NCBI GenBank assembly: GCA_022393335.1
Contig: JAJEKB010019994.1
Coordinates: 241,571 to 305,570, forward strand
Direction of reading: 5' to 3'
Origin: Macrotrachela quadricornifera
Taxonomy: Eukaryota > Rotifera > Eurotatoria > Philodinida > Philodinidae
DNA length: 64,000 nucleotides
The notes under the pieces: model-generated
Databases searched by the model: none
Seen by the model: only the letters and a program-made list of their open reading frames with translations
What the model was told of the DNA's origin: nothing
Position numbers and translations under genes: made by a program
Part shown: piece by piece, positions 1 to 11,924 of the stretch
How positions within the stretch are numbered: the first letter of the stretch is position 1
Layout of the letters: every line of letters starts with the position of its first letter

Positions 1-399
1 GTACGCTTAAATGGTATATGCTCTGAATATGTTATTCAAAGCTATTACTTTTAATGAAGTAATGTAGTTTCTTCCCAAAAATCTACAAACAGTACAAGAA
101 CATTAGCATTTCTATTCCAGAAACTTCCCCCTGAGTATATTGTGATTATTACAATTCTATTTGATAAATGTGCACAAAAAGGATTATATTTTGAGGGAAG
201 TAAATATGCTTAAGTTATTCGTTTGTATAAAGATTGCCTTTATCCTGCTCTTGGAAAGCTTCGTTCTATATCCCTTCTTCCAAATTTGGAGAAATGATTT
301 GAACATAATATTCATAGAAGAGTTCTTACGTGGTGTATGTGCAAGAATATCTGTGTGGATGGTCAATCTAAATTTATTTCTGGTCATTGTCTTCAAACA

Positions 400-1450
400 A
401 GACTTTCGATTCACTGTTGCAGCATGTAATCGTCCGGCTTTATTTATTTTTATTGGCTTTCTTTCAACATTTTACTGTATGTGATATGCTGCACTTATCA
501 CACATCCTTACGATCTGAAAATGCCACTTCTTTTTATCTGATGGTTTTATTATTGGTTGTAAAATCGAACTTTTTGTATTCTTTTGACAATTCGATTTCT
601 CAGGTTATTAAAATATTGATGGGTGCACCTCAAAGTTCCGTTCTTGTGGTCGCACTTTCATCTGCATGTTCGCTTTCTTCCTTCGAACTTCTTCCAAACA
701 GTTGCTCATCGTTTTGTAAATGATCTTGTACTTATCAGTATGAGTTCTCTCGAGAGGAGATTCTCATTGAATATTGTTGAATTTGAGAAACGTGCGCGAG
801 CTATTCTACAGCTACTTGAAAAAGTTGTCTGATGACGCATTATTGGCAGTGAATGTACCGAAAACAAAGGCAATGTTGCTAGCAGCATTGTTTCCTCCAT
901 TTATCCAAAACTGATACATAAAAATGAAACACTTAATTATGTCAAACTCTTCAAATATCTAGGAGTTGTTGTTACTATCAAATTAGATTGGGAAGTATAT
1001 ATCTATGGGAGATAAGCAATCCGAAAGATCTTATAACGCGATGAGAGAGATGTTTTATACCATTTCGAAAGACGATACGAAGTTCCATAAAAGAATTTTT
1101 CTTGTCTATGCTCTTTCTCATTTTATTTGGCTTTTATGCACATAATTCTTCTATGCTAAGAAATAAAAAGAACAGATAGAACATACGTCTTGTTCTGAAT
1201 TGTGCACGTTATGTTTATTCTCTTTAGACGTGGGATGCTTATACCACAATGGTACTCAATCAAGAGAAGTCTCTGCGAGATTATATATGTGATTATCGTA
1301 GAAATTTCTCAAAACATCTAGAAAGTGTTCAAGAGACGATTACAACATCTTTAAACAAGAATTCGTATCGTTCTATTGGTTTTCGAAAGAATAGTATGTT
1401 TCCAAGCAAATTTGCAGTTTCAGCACAATATAGTTGGGTTGACTAGTTCA
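400..1450 (+). pseudogene. Decayed LINE (non-LTR retrotransposon) reverse transcriptase, 3-prime half
   Basis: Remnant of a non-LTR retrotransposon polymerase. In plus-strand frames I can follow a degenerate 'GAPQ(S)SVL' block near 625 (family: G-x-PQGSVL). A 'FVNDLVLIS' block near 710 stands where the catalytic F/YADD box should be. It is followed by a stretch (about 750-830) rich in Arg, Lys and Leu, then 'KTKAML' near 863 and 'LGVVVT' near 965. The last open piece (1249-1446) matches the kind of C-terminal segment that follows the RT thumb. Stops and frame changes occur throughout and the catalytic aspartates are altered, so it is inactive. No poly-A tail or target duplication was found. 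The 5-prime limit is uncertain. Confidence 0.6.
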
Positions 1451-1899
1451 GTTTCTGGGACGTTTAGAGCAACCAATATGGGGTATTTTAAAACTTCCTC
1501 TGAACTCATAAGCATTTTTATGTGCAAATATTTCCTTTTTTCACGTTAACTTTATACGTCTGCCTGTATATATAGGAAAAGTGAATTAGTGTGCACTAGT
1601 GTTTGTATTATAAATAAAATATCCTCAAATACTGTCTACTTTTTTTTCCCTTCTTTTCTTGGGATAATATTTTATTTTCTACATTTCTTCCTATTTTGAC
1701 TTTTTCGCCCATATCTTTTTTCTTAATGGATGCTAATAAGAGGGTTGTGATGTCAATGCCTGTTATCGGAGTCTTTTGTTGAGATTTTCTTTTTTATTTT
1801 GCTGTTCCTATGAACCTACATATAGTACAATAAATTACAATGTTAAAAAAAAGAATGTTTCACACTGGTTTAACTATATATTTCCATTCACACACACAG
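1451..1899. other. Gene-free AT-rich spacer
   Basis: No reading frame or RNA gene is visible. From about 1865 the sequence becomes the 3-prime flank of the inverted PAP2 duplication (it matches the complement of 37905-37955). Confidence 0.6.
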
Positions 1900-2127
1900 C
1901 AAGGGGGAAACAGCGGACTTGAAGTAGAAAAGTACATCAAAGTACTTTACTTGAAGTAAGCTCCAAGTAGCTCGAAGTAGGTAAAAGTAGCTTGAAGTAA
2001 CTGCAAGTAACTTCAAGTAAATTTGAAGTTGAAAAGTACTTCAAAGTACTTTACTTAAAATAAGTTTAAAGTCGTTTAAAGTAGCTTAAAGTTACTTCAA
2101 GTTCAAAAGTACGCTGTTTCCCCCTTG
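1900..2127. mobile_element. 228-bp MITE-like element with perfect 16-bp terminal inverted repeats
   Basis: The ends CAAGGGGGAAACAGCG and CGCTGTTTCCCCCTTG are perfect inverted complements. The interior is made of variants of TTGAAGTA and AAAGTACTT. The element interrupts a CA microsatellite in the 3-prime flank of PAP2 copy 1. The matching flank of copy 2 (37905-37925) has the uninterrupted microsatellite, so the empty site lies in the same window. The target duplication is hidden by the CA repeat. Confidence 0.85.
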
Positions 2128-2212
2128 ACATATATACACACTCATGGGTAATAGATTGAATTAATGTTTAAAAAATAAATTAGTCTGATTTCGATTAATT
2201 TATAATAGTTTA

Positions 2213-3343
2213 TTAACATTTGTTATAGCCAGCTGAATCGAATATAACTTGAGATATTAGAGTAAACCAAATACCATACAATGTAGAAACTATTGCTCTT
2301 GCTGTATAAAGAAATGGTCTATGTCTATTGATTTTTGGAATTACAATATAAATAATAATTAAGAAGAAGAAAACACCAGACATACCAATTCCAAAACGAA
2401 TACCCTTTGTTCTAGTCCATTTTTGACATTCACGATAATGATTTCCATTATGTGAAAGACGAAATATCGGATCACCAATCCATGTACCAAGTAAAATTCC
2501 AAAAGCACAAATATATCTTGCTATTGATCGTGGATGTATTCCAACTGGATGTGTTGAAATATCTTCTCCTTTTCTTGCATTCCATGTTCGAAGAGCATTA
2601 GCTTCCCATGTTGGCATTTGAGCTCTACTTTGTGGACATAGTGGACGTGTCGCTAACAACAATCCTACACTCATACCAGTTAGAGCTATTCCAATCACAA
2701 TTGATCCCCATGCATTTATAGTTCTTGTTACTTTAATGAGATAATATGTTAATACAGCAACTAAAATTCCTAGAAAGAAACCAACACCTACGTCACGCGG
2801 ATAATGAACTGCAAAATATATACGAGATAGACCAGTAATAAAACATAATGAAATACCAATAAAGAAAAATATTAAGAATAGATTACGATTTTCACCAATA
2901 TCATATTCTGCCATGAACTGTGGATCATATTTAATGTCAATAAAAAGTAATAAGATAAGCATAGTCCAAGCAGCTATAAGAGCTGAATGTGATGATGGAA
3001 ATCCATAATCTTGTTCCCATTCTCCCATTCGATTTACAAGTGCACCTGTTGATTCAACCCAAAATGGACGGGGTAATCGACAAGCCCATTTAAATATTCC
3101 AGCAATTATCTCAACTAATACGAATGCTAATCTTAAAATAATACCAGTATAATAATTAAATAAAAATGTTGTTACTGGACCAAGAAGCATAAGCATATCT
3201 TCTCGAAATAAATAATGTAAAAATATTGCTGGATAATCATACCAGGGTGATAATTTTCGTTGAAGATAAATAACCAAACGAAGTTCTTTATCGAGTACCG
3301 TAGTCTTCTCAGCAGGTACCACTTCTGTTTCTAATTCAATCAT
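2213..3343 (-). CDS. PAP2-superfamily integral membrane phosphatase, copy 1
   Basis: Single-exon 376-aa protein of the type 2 phosphatidic-acid phosphatase superfamily, which dephosphorylates lipid phosphates or sugar phosphates at membranes. The three signature blocks are complete: K85-x6-R92-P93, P116-S117-S118-H119, and S173-R174-x5-H180-x3-D184. H119 and H180 are the expected catalytic histidines. Many hydrophobic segments (about residues 40-95, 120-135, 150-220, 270-290, 320-365) point to a polytopic protein. I start at Met24 of the longer open frame, because a pyrimidine-rich AG acceptor lies 8 nt before it. The protein differs from copy 2 at residue 371 only (Ala here, Thr there). Glucose-6-phosphatase, sphingosine-phosphate phosphatase and dolichyl-diphosphatase are all possible subfamilies, and I cannot choose between them. 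Confidence 0.85.
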   Translation of the reverse strand: MIELETEVVPAEKTTVLDKELRLVIYLQRKLSPWYDYPAIFLHYLFREDMLMLLGPVTTFLFNYYTGIILRLAFVLVEIIAGIFKWACRLPRPFWVESTGALVNRMGEWEQDYGFPSSHSALIAAWTMLILLLFIDIKYDPQFMAEYDIGENRNLFLIFFFIGISLCFITGLSRIYFAVHYPRDVGVGFFLGILVAVLTYYLIKVTRTINAWGSIVIGIALTGMSVGLLLATRPLCPQSRAQMPTWEANALRTWNARKGEDISTHPVGIHPRSIARYICAFGILLGTWIGDPIFRLSHNGNHYRECQKWTRTKGIRFGIGMSGVFFFLIIIYIVIPKINRHRPFLYTARAIVSTLYGIWFTLISQVIFDSAGYNKC

Positions 3344-3351
3344 TATTGATT

Positions 3352-3375
3352 CTGATATATGAAAAAGAAGAGGTA
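3352..3375 (-). promoter_or_regulatory. Splice acceptor just before the PAP2 copy 1 start codon
   Basis: On the minus strand a CT-rich tract ends in ATATCAG, then 8 nt (AATCAATA), then ATG. No upstream donor with coding sequence is evident. This fits a spliced-leader acceptor or a 5-prime UTR intron. The same sequence precedes copy 2. Confidence 0.55.
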
Positions 3376-4140
3376 ATATATGCCTATAATTGGTTTGATC
3401 AAAGGCAAACACTGATGTCTATTTTGAGTGCAAGAATATTTGTATTGCCTTGTAAAGAAAGGAAACTTTATTTTATAGCCAAACACGATTCCAAACAAAA
3501 AGAATATAAATACACTATCCAAACAATATATATTTGTTGTTTCGAACGTCTTCTCTCATATATACATCCTTTCATAGTCAAAAATAAAGACGAATAATGA
3601 CACATGTGAGAGGAGGGATAATGACACATGTGAAAGGTGGGAAAAGAAATGTAAAAGATGGGGAGAAAAAGTGAGAGGAGGGACAAAGAAGATGAGAGGA
3701 GAGTCAGGAAAGGTGAGAGAGAAAAAAGCGTAAGAAAAATGCGAATGAAAAAAATAAACATGAAAGAGAAAAGGATATATCATGACTATGACCATATCAT
3801 GACTATGACGATAACATAGCTATTACGATCTATCTGAATTCAATTTGAATTCTGAAAAAAAAGTTCTCTTACTTTTCAGGACGAAAAGACGAGACTTGCG
3901 TACTTCCTCGAACTTTAAAAAATTTTGAAGTAAATTAGGTTTCGTTTGTCCTGCGTTGTCTTGCAATCCAAATTGGAATGGTGAGACAGAACAATTAGAA
4001 AGAAAACGTGAATTTCGACGACTATCAAAAGCTGAATTTTTATGAAAATTATGCCGTTAACAAAACTGGACCATGTACAATTGCCAAAAGTTCGATCTTG
4101 CATAGAATAAAATCTCAATAAAAATACAACTTTTTGTAAT
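3376..4140 (-). promoter_or_regulatory. 5-prime flank of PAP2 copy 1, homologous to that of copy 2
   Basis: No gene is seen. Blocks align in inverted orientation with 36190-36630 but with many substitutions and indels. A well-kept block near 4035-4100 contains GCCGTTAACAAAACTGGAC and matches about 36240-36300. A GA-rich low-complexity stretch (3600-3770) is longer here than in copy 2. Conserved blocks in otherwise diverged flanks may mark promoter elements, which is inference. Confidence 0.45.
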
Positions 4141-4177
4141 GAACGAAAGTTTGAATTAAGTCGTTTTCGACTCACAC

Positions 4178-4798
4178 TAGAGCCCGAAACGGGGCGAGGC
4201 GGGGCAGGGAGAAGTTACGACAGGGGAGGGCGGGGTGAAGTTACGACAGGACGGAACGAGGCGGGGATTTAGTTAAATCCTCGATATTTCCCCCAGTCAG
4301 AACTCTATTACAAATGCGTCCGTATAAAAAGTTTATTAACTGAATCATTAAAATCAATATGTGCGACTGATATTTCTGCGTTACAGAACTTTATCTTCTA
4401 TGAAGTTCAGACCCATCGTAGAAAAAGAACTAACGACAGCAACAATTTGATATTAAATCATGTTATATAGAGGTGTCCGGGCGGTCATTTAAGAAGTTTT
4501 CTCCTATAACTTCACTATTTCATTTTATTTTATCTACTAATCTTTCTTAAATGATAGGTAGATAGGGCGAGTTTTTATTTGCACGGATAAACTTGAAAAG
4601 TATTGTTGACAGGTATCATCTTTAACTGAAATAGAAAAATCCCGCCCGTTTTCTACTTTTGTATAATTAAATAAATTGTATTTTCAAATGATAAATATAT
4701 CTTATGAAGTCGAGGCGGCACGAGACGGGGGACAAAAAAAATTCAACTCGGGGCGAGGCGGAGCGGGTAGTGAAAAATCCACCCCGTTTCGATCTCTG
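4178..4798. mobile_element. hAT-like non-autonomous element, 621 bp, with 8-bp target duplication
   Basis: Exact direct repeats ACTCACAC (4170-4177 and 4799-4806) flank ends that read TAGAGCCCGAAACGGGG on the left and, complemented, CAGAGATCGAAACGGGG on the right. The 8-bp duplication and the Y-A-R-N-G start are hAT hallmarks. Both ends are GC-rich (repeats of GGCGAGGCGGGGC) while the middle is AT-rich. No transposase is encoded. Confidence 0.85.
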
Positions 4799-4915
4799 AC
4801 TCACACTTAAAAATTTGAGCATAAAATGAAAACATTTTATTATTACAGATCATTGATGTGATCATGTATTTAATATGTATTAGGAGGGAGAGAAGGGAGG
4901 ACTCCTAAATATGCC

Positions 4916-5612
4916 CTCAAAGGACACGTGGCGATAAGGCCATTTTTTTGTCCAAAATATTTTTTAAAAAGAATTACATATTTCGAGTTACCATTAACTT
5001 GTTAGTAAAATGAGGTGCTTTTTCTTGTCGCAAAACGATTTCCATTTTTTACGATCCTTTCTTATTTTTGAAGCTATATTCGAAAAGAGCAGGAAAAACT
5101 GCATCGATCTACAAATGCCGCTCATTGATTCCAAGTTTTTTTTGACCCCCTATATGGGGTGAGGCGGGATCAAAACTGAGATTTTAGTGAATTTTCTAGT
5201 GTCTCAACCTTAATACTAAATAAAACTCCATTTCGAACAACAATTCCGCATGAGTTCGAGTGCTTTTTAAACTTTGTAGTAATAGGCGTATATTGTCTAA
5301 TGACGATTACCGAACCCAGTTTTCTTTAAGCCTTCTATGGTAAAATAGCCTTTTCTCACAGAAAATTTGGTTTTCTACAATTTTTAATGTCATATTTGGA
5401 ATCAGCATCAAATTTCGCATCGGATGATATGTTATTCAAAAGATCCTTTCGTCCCTCACAGACGCCCAATGGACCGTGAAATATGGAAGTCGTTTTGTCA
5501 CAGGAAAAAGTACCTCATTTTACTAAGAATTTAATGCTAATTCCAAATACGTAATCTTTTTTTAAAAATATTTTGGGAAAAAAATGGTCTTATTACCACT
5601 TGTCCTTTGTAG
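4916..5612. mobile_element. Foldback element of about 700 bp
   Basis: Left arm (about 4916-5055) and right arm (about 5485-5612) are imperfect inverted complements. Shared blocks include CAAAGGACA, ATAAGGCCATTTTTTT and AAAATGAGGT. No protein is encoded. The flanking duplication was not resolved. Confidence 0.7.
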
Positions 5613-5817
5613 TATATCAAGACTCAACTAGAACGCTAGAAATAAGTAATATAGAGAAAGGATAAAACAGAAGAGAGTATTCATAAGTCTTGTTGCATTT
5701 TTAATCTTGAAGACCAGACTGTGTTTATTTTAATGATCAAGTTTATTATTATCTTTCGGAGACATGGTGATACGAGATGCTGTTTTGAATTTTTTAAAAT
5801 TTTCTCATAGAACTTTG

Positions 5818-7098
5818 TTAATGCTTAATACTCTTTTGTTTAGATGGTTTGGTAACATTTAATTGTTGACGTTTCTTCTTTGTTATTGGTTGAAAACCAA
5901 GACATTTTCTTTTGTTACTATCATAATAAAGGAAAAATGTAAGTAGATGTAAATCCAGAGTAATAGCTTTCACATCATAAATGAAAGTAAACTCACATTT
6001 TTTATAGGATCTTCAATATTAGTTAACAATATTTGATTATTTGTAAAAGTTTTAGAATTTGAAGATGCTGGTGTCGACGAAGTTTTAACTAATTCATAAC
6101 TTTTGATTACTACTGGCAAATCAATAGAAAATGAAGCATTTCGTGATGATATTTGATTACTTGTATCAAGTATGATTGATGAAGCGGTTTCACGAACATA
6201 TGGAGAAGATTATGTAACCTACAAGTAGTCATAAAAGTTATGCTTTTCCCTGTCAGAAACTACCTTTTTTTTTATCGATGCATGCTAGTGTTCGTACAAA
6301 CTTTTATCCTATTGTTTAATTGATGTTGAATTAATACCAATATCTTTATAAAAAATCTCATTACTATTGCAATCAGTTACCTCTTTCAAATAATAAAATA
6401 ATGAGGTGTTATTCTTATTAACAATTTGTTCATTAGGTGCATCGATATAACTTACAATATTAGTTTTTGTAGCAACACAAACATTAACATTATTATCATT
6501 GTTCTATAATAATAAAAGAATACAGGTATACTGTAAGAATTTATTCATCAATTTACAAAACAGCAACAACATCCATCGGGATTATTTCTTTTTGATTGTC
6601 AACTCAGAACAATGATCAGCATGTCCAGCAATAAATTATACATTTTATTCTGATCACCAAACATCCAAGATTATTTTGTTCTTTTTGAACCTACCAGTCT
6701 CTTCGTTTCTATGGTTCTTATTTCTAGATCGTTTATTTCCACAACCATCTGTAGAGGATCCAGTTTGACGCTTTGTTCTATTATGATTATCACCATGTGG
6801 CGAATCTATATCATAAATAAATGGAATGAAACAGAATTAGTGTATCGTTTACCTGGGAAGAAGAATTCTTTTAATTTTATTTTTAGCCGTTTCGGTTCTA
6901 TAATAGTGTCCACATACAAGTATAAACACTCATCTTTTAACAAAACTTGTTGTGTGGATGTTGTTTCGTGGTATTCTTTTATTTGCTCGGAAAAATTCAT
7001 TGATCTTCTCTTGTGTATCTTCAGTACCTTTGATACTAGCAATAATACAATGATTGTTCTCGTATAATGAAAGATTTTCGAGATCACCTATAATGGAA
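5818..7098 (-). pseudogene. Possible multi-exon gene or gene remnant, unknown function
   Basis: Several minus-strand coding-like blocks are separated by short GT-AG gaps. One (about 7087-6935) follows a clear acceptor (TTCCATTATAG). Another enters a 48-bp intron-like gap near 6851-6804 and continues as a hydrophilic segment rich in Asn, Arg and Lys. One Asn-rich block lies at about 6505-6385 and one Ser-rich block at about 6210-6010. A short basic C-terminus lies at 5917-5818. Between about 7000 and 6900 the best reading requires a frame change, and the last intron does not join in phase in the simplest model. It is therefore either a decayed gene or a gene whose splicing I misread. The protein is low-complexity and I recognise no domain. 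Confidence 0.3.
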
Positions 7099-7299
7099 TA
7101 AACGAAACACAAATAACATATAATATTGATGAGACAATATGTCTACGCTTTTTATTTTCTGATAATCAGTAGCAAAGGCTATATATCTGACATTTAATAG
7201 TCTGGTCACCAGACGCATAGAATATACATGCAAGGATTGATTATTAGGCTAATGCGATACATTGAGAACTTACACAGAAATTTAGTGCTCTGGTCGCTA

Positions 7300-8088
7300 G
7301 ACATAACATACAGAGTTTTTAGTTACAATAGAAGCTTGCGTACAGAGCTACTTGGGTGCTTTCCTACTACAATAGAAAGACATCTGGGTGAATTAGGCAA
7401 AATATGAAAATATGACGTTTGGATATCTCATGAAATGTCATCACATCAGCTCCAACAGAGGATTGATACTTGTGTAGAATTAATAACATCTTATCGCAAC
7501 TATCAAGGGCTCCATAATCTTATTACTGGTGATGAAAAGTGAGTGATATATGTTAACCATACGCGCGAGCGACAATGGCTGGGAGCTGGACAAAGCGGTG
7601 TACCAATGGTCAAAAATGATCTTCATCGAAAGAAGATTATGATGAGCGTTTGGTAGGATTTGAGAGGAATTATTCGTTGGAAACTTCTTGCAGCTAGCAG
7701 AATCATCACTGCTAATATCTAATGCCAACAATTGGATCAAGTTGCAGTAAAACTCAAGGGAAAGCAGGATAGAATTTATTTTTTGCATGTCAATGCCAGA
7801 TCCCACATTGCAAAGTCGACGTGTGAAAAATTATTGGAACTCGGATGAGTTACGGTTCCACATCCATCTTATTCTTCAGGCTTGGCTCCCACAAATTACC
7901 ACTTGTACCGTTCTCTGTCTAATCATCTACGTGACAAAAAATTCGATGATGAGAACGACCTCAAAATGGACCTTGCCAACTTCTTGGACCAAAACTCCTA
8001 GGATTCCTACGAAAGAGGGATCTTCTCTCTACCAGAGCGCTGACGGCAAATCATAGATAGTAATGGAACATATATTGTTGAAAGTTAG
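7300..8088 (+). pseudogene. Inactive mariner-family transposase
   Basis: One reading frame runs from about 7300 to 8088 with no frameshift but about seven in-frame stops. Family motifs are plain. 'TGDEK' (about 7522-7536) holds the first catalytic Asp. 'LHVNARSH' (near 7783) stands where the family has LHDNA, so the second Asp is Val. 'LAPTNYHLYRSLSNHL' (near 7885) matches the LAPxDYHLFxSL block. At least four stops fall where the family has Trp (TGG to TGA or TAG). Both the catalytic loss and the stops show the copy is dead. Terminal inverted repeats were not identified. Confidence 0.8.
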
Positions 8089-10200
8089 TTGTAATCTTGA
8101 AGTTAAAAAATACAAATAAAATTTTAAAAAAACGCAAAAAATTTCGTGCCAATTCAATATAAACAATCTCATAAATGATCTTTTTATTTTAGGTTCAAAT
8201 GAGGCATCTTATCGGATAGAATTATGTTTGGTTCCAGTTTCAGATGAGCTTTGCTTGGTGTATTATGATTATGCTTGACGAGACTGCTAAGAATTTAGAA
8301 AAGTGTTGAAACTCTTTAGGAAATGAGTCATCAGCACCAGTTGGATTTCAATAAGTACGATTATCCAGATTGGATAGTATAACACTTTGTGAAAGTGCTT
8401 TCCGCAGATAGAACCATTTTTAATGATGTATATGAAATAATTTTTGTGGTTGACTACCGAATCTTTTTTCATACAGAGCCATTTGTGAGAGTTCTGTGTT
8501 TTACCTGATCGCAGAATCTCTAAAAAGGTTCTGTGGTACTTCTTTGTTTTTTTCAGAATGGATTACACTATATTCTAAGAAGAAACTATATAGAGGGACA
8601 CTTTATTGTGTCTTTTTCTCAGGTACGAGGTTACACATAATGTGTTAGTTGCACTGTCTTCAGTATTTTTGAATTCTTTATTCCATAGTATGGTATTTCT
8701 TGTTATTAAAACAATCAAGAGAAAAAAGTTTTTCATTGTCAACACAGAAGCTTTTTATTTTCTTTACTGTCAGCATACTCGCTTCTCTTGATTGTTGTTC
8801 ACCACTTTTCTCACAACAGTCAGTACATTGCCTTCTGAAATTAGATGCAGATCCTTTCTTTTTACCGAGCTTGTGATCAGAGACTTTATATTTCGAACGA
8901 CTTACTGATTGTTATCTCGGACTACATTTCAGCTTCTCAAATGGTATACCGAGAATTAAATTTTGTAAAAGAATTTCACGAAATTGTAGAAAGATCATGT
9001 TGTTTGCGGCAGCTTCTCTGATAAATCAAATAATTATACCGCTCACTGCTAATCCTCAAAGATAAAAGAAAATATTTTCTATACAGTTTATTCTTAAAAT
9101 ATAATGTGTTAATGTGATTTTGTTAAAATCTGTTGGAAGTGTAGTTATATCAATACCATTTAAATTATCTATTGCATATTGTATTATGAAATAGTTAGCG
9201 TCGTATCTACTGAGTTTTACCTTATTTTTACGTGATTTTTTTCTCAGCAAATGTTCTCAGTGTGTTATCTATTGAAATGGTGAGAATGATCACTATTTAA
9301 CTTGAAATTTGTGTGCAATCGTTTTCAATATTCTAATTCATCGAGCTTGCTCATTGTTTATTTGTACAGATATAAATTAATTATATCATTAAAGTTTTTT
9401 TGTTTTATTTAAGTTCAAAAGTTTCTTATCATTCGCTCTATTCAAGTCATCAGACCATAATTTTTAGTTTATTTACTACATCATTAACGAAGAGATGTCA
9501 CTTCTATTTCATCTACTTACTTTTCTCAATTTTCATGTTAATCGATAATGATTTTATTTCTACACGGGTTTCACATTTTTTTTTGAATTCCATACTAAGT
9601 CTTATAGTCTATAGTATATGTAAGCCTGTCTGCAAGGCTGTGAGAGAGTGTATATGAATAATCAAAGAAAAAACAAAAAACAAAAAAAGGGGGAACTGAC
9701 TCGAAAACGAACAACGCACATCCATATAAAAGAAAACGAAACAGAGAAAGAATGGTATCAAAGATAACATTCTTTCTCAAAAGCAGAGCACGAACAAAGA
9801 AGCGCAAAACACTATGTGAATTGAAAGGAGAAAGAATGTCTTTAAAAGTGATGCATAGCAAGGGAGAAAGAGAAACAGTAGCGAGGACACTCGTCATCGC
9901 TAACAGTATAGTGAGTATTTTGATTTGGTGCTTGCTTCAAGGATAGAAATTTCAGTAAATCCTGGATAATTCTCTTTTACAATGAGGATTGTAAACATTT
10001 GAATAATCTGTGTGAAATTGCTGAAGTATTGGGTTATGAGTCAAATATATTCGACATAGGAAGTATTGCAAGAACGTTCAGGTTCGTTTCAATTCAAATA
10101 ATAAACAATTTCTTTCGCATAGAAAAATACATTTTAAAATAAGAGAACATCAAGAAGAAGACTTATGTTGTTACAGATTAAAATTAATGCAGCTCACTCC
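8089..10200. other. Gene-free AT-rich region
   Basis: Only short open frames without recognisable motifs, no clear repeats and no RNA gene. T-rich runs and an A/G-rich stretch (9655-9800) are present. The short frames here are best read as chance. Confidence 0.5.
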
Positions 10201-11480
10201 CAGGCAGAAAAATCTTGTTAAGATCATATAAGAACCTACAAGATCTTACCAACAATCAGATATCATTAGATTTATACCATAGAATCTTTCGAAATCGTAC
10301 AGATATCTTGTTCTAAGATTCAATACGTTTCTTACTATAAGATGGTTTTGTAAGTCTTGTAATATCTTTTATGATCTTTTAAGATCGTAGTTCTTGATTT
10401 TTCTTATGCAATTAGTTTTGTATGTAGCGATTGTGTTACATTTGAAATAGTTTTTAAGACAATGAATATATTTCAATTTGAGCTCACACGTTTTTAGAAT
10501 TCGAAGTACACTTTTGTAGAGTGGCCTATAGAACCAAATTTATTATTTTTCTTTCGAAATAATATTTCTTATTTATTTTTTTAAATTTAGTGTCACAGAA
10601 AAAATGGCGTTCTCTGCATTTGTTTTTAAAGAACAGGATAATTTTTTTCATTTTTTTTTATTTCAAATTTTGATTAAAAAAGTATCCTAAATGATTTCAT
10701 TTTTTTAAAAATATTTTAGATTGGCTTGTAGAAATGAACTAATTGGATACTTACTAATCCGCATATGTATTTCATAGTTCTTTATAGAGGATGTGTAATT
10801 ATTTAACGGCTGCATCAAACTAATATTGTTTTATCTGTTTTATCTGTTTTATCTGTTTTATCTGTATTTTTTGTATGTTGATGTTCATTTTTTTGATCGA
10901 TCTAAATTTACTTAATTGATGTTATTTGTTTGATCTATATTTCTGCATGTTGATATTTTTTTTTCTCTGTATTTCTTTATGTGATTTGTATATATATATA
11001 TATATATCTTTTTTATTTTGATGCGTATTATTTTTACTGTACTTATCATATATGCAAGATAGTAGTCGTTAGATACTACACAGTTGCTGCTAAATTGTTT
11101 GTATATTGTGATTTTTCTTTCACTATTGGAGCTCATATATATCTGAATAAAATGCATTTATAAGAAAGAGAAATTGATTCTTTAAAAAACTGATAGAGCG
11201 TGCAGATGGTACAAGAAAAGCAGCATACGATCCATCTGATTCTTCTAATAAGTCTTATATAAATAGCACAAGAGCTTATAAGATTATACAACAACTGCAT
11301 GTAAGAATTCTGTAGTAGGATTTTATAAGAAATGGTGACTTTAAGATTTTTCTGCAGAATCCTACAAGATCATATAAGATTTTCATATGATCTTGTAAGT
11401 TTATATACGATCTTAAAGCAAGTTCTTGTATGATCTTGTAGAACTCGTGCAAGATGTTACAGTCAGATTCTTTCACCTGG
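10201..11480. mobile_element. Long-terminal-repeat-like inverted pair rich in AAGATC
   Basis: The left end (CAGGCAGAAAAATCTTG, about 10201-10400) and the complement of the right end (CAGGTGAAAGAATCTGAC, about 11200-11480) are related. Both are built from repeated AAGATC/GATCTT words such as ACAAGATCATATAAGA. The layout suggests a 1.3-kb non-autonomous DNA element with 200-280 bp terminal inverted repeats. No target duplication was found. The AT-rich interior holds two microsatellites and no gene. Confidence 0.5.
10826..10866. repeat. 10-bp microsatellite (TTTTATCTGT)n
   Basis: About four tandem copies of TTTTATCTGT. A separate (TA)n tract lies at about 10988-11007. Confidence 0.85.
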
Positions 11481-11756
11481 GTTATGTCGCTTTCAAAGAA
11501 TTTGATGTATACAGTCTCAATAAACTTGACAAACCAAATAAATGCAAAGGCCTAAACTAGATCATCGCTTTTCTCCTATGAAACTACCCATGTGTTCAAC
11601 TGCGTTGCACTTTTCGCAGTTACGCACAACTTCGTCGCAGTTTCTTGCAATTATGGGCCACAGTGTAATTGCATTTATGCCACAATTGTGATAAAAAAAT
11701 CGCACTTGCAACAGAAGACGCCCAGTCAATCTCAGCATTTTCTAAGTAAATAACAA

Positions 11757-11905
11757 ATTGATAAATTAATAAAAAACTAATAAATTAATTTAAATAATTG
11801 ATAAATTAATAAAAAACTAATAAATTAATTTAAATAATTGATAAATTAATAAAAAACTAATAAATTAATTTAAATAATTGATAAATTAATAAAAGTTAAT
11901 AATAC
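11757..11905. repeat. 40-bp tandem repeat
   Basis: About 3.5 nearly identical units of 40 bp made of TTGATAAATTAATAAAAAAC and TAATAAATTAATTTAAATAA. The repeat lies within the composite element. Confidence 0.9.
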
Positions 11906-11924
11906 ACTAATAAACAAGTAACGC

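Noticed and set aside
7300..8088. Alternative genetic code with TGA read as Trp
   Set aside because: The P450, FAAH and PAP2 genes have TGG for Trp and no in-frame TGA; the stops are confined to a dead transposon that also has TAG and TAA stops.
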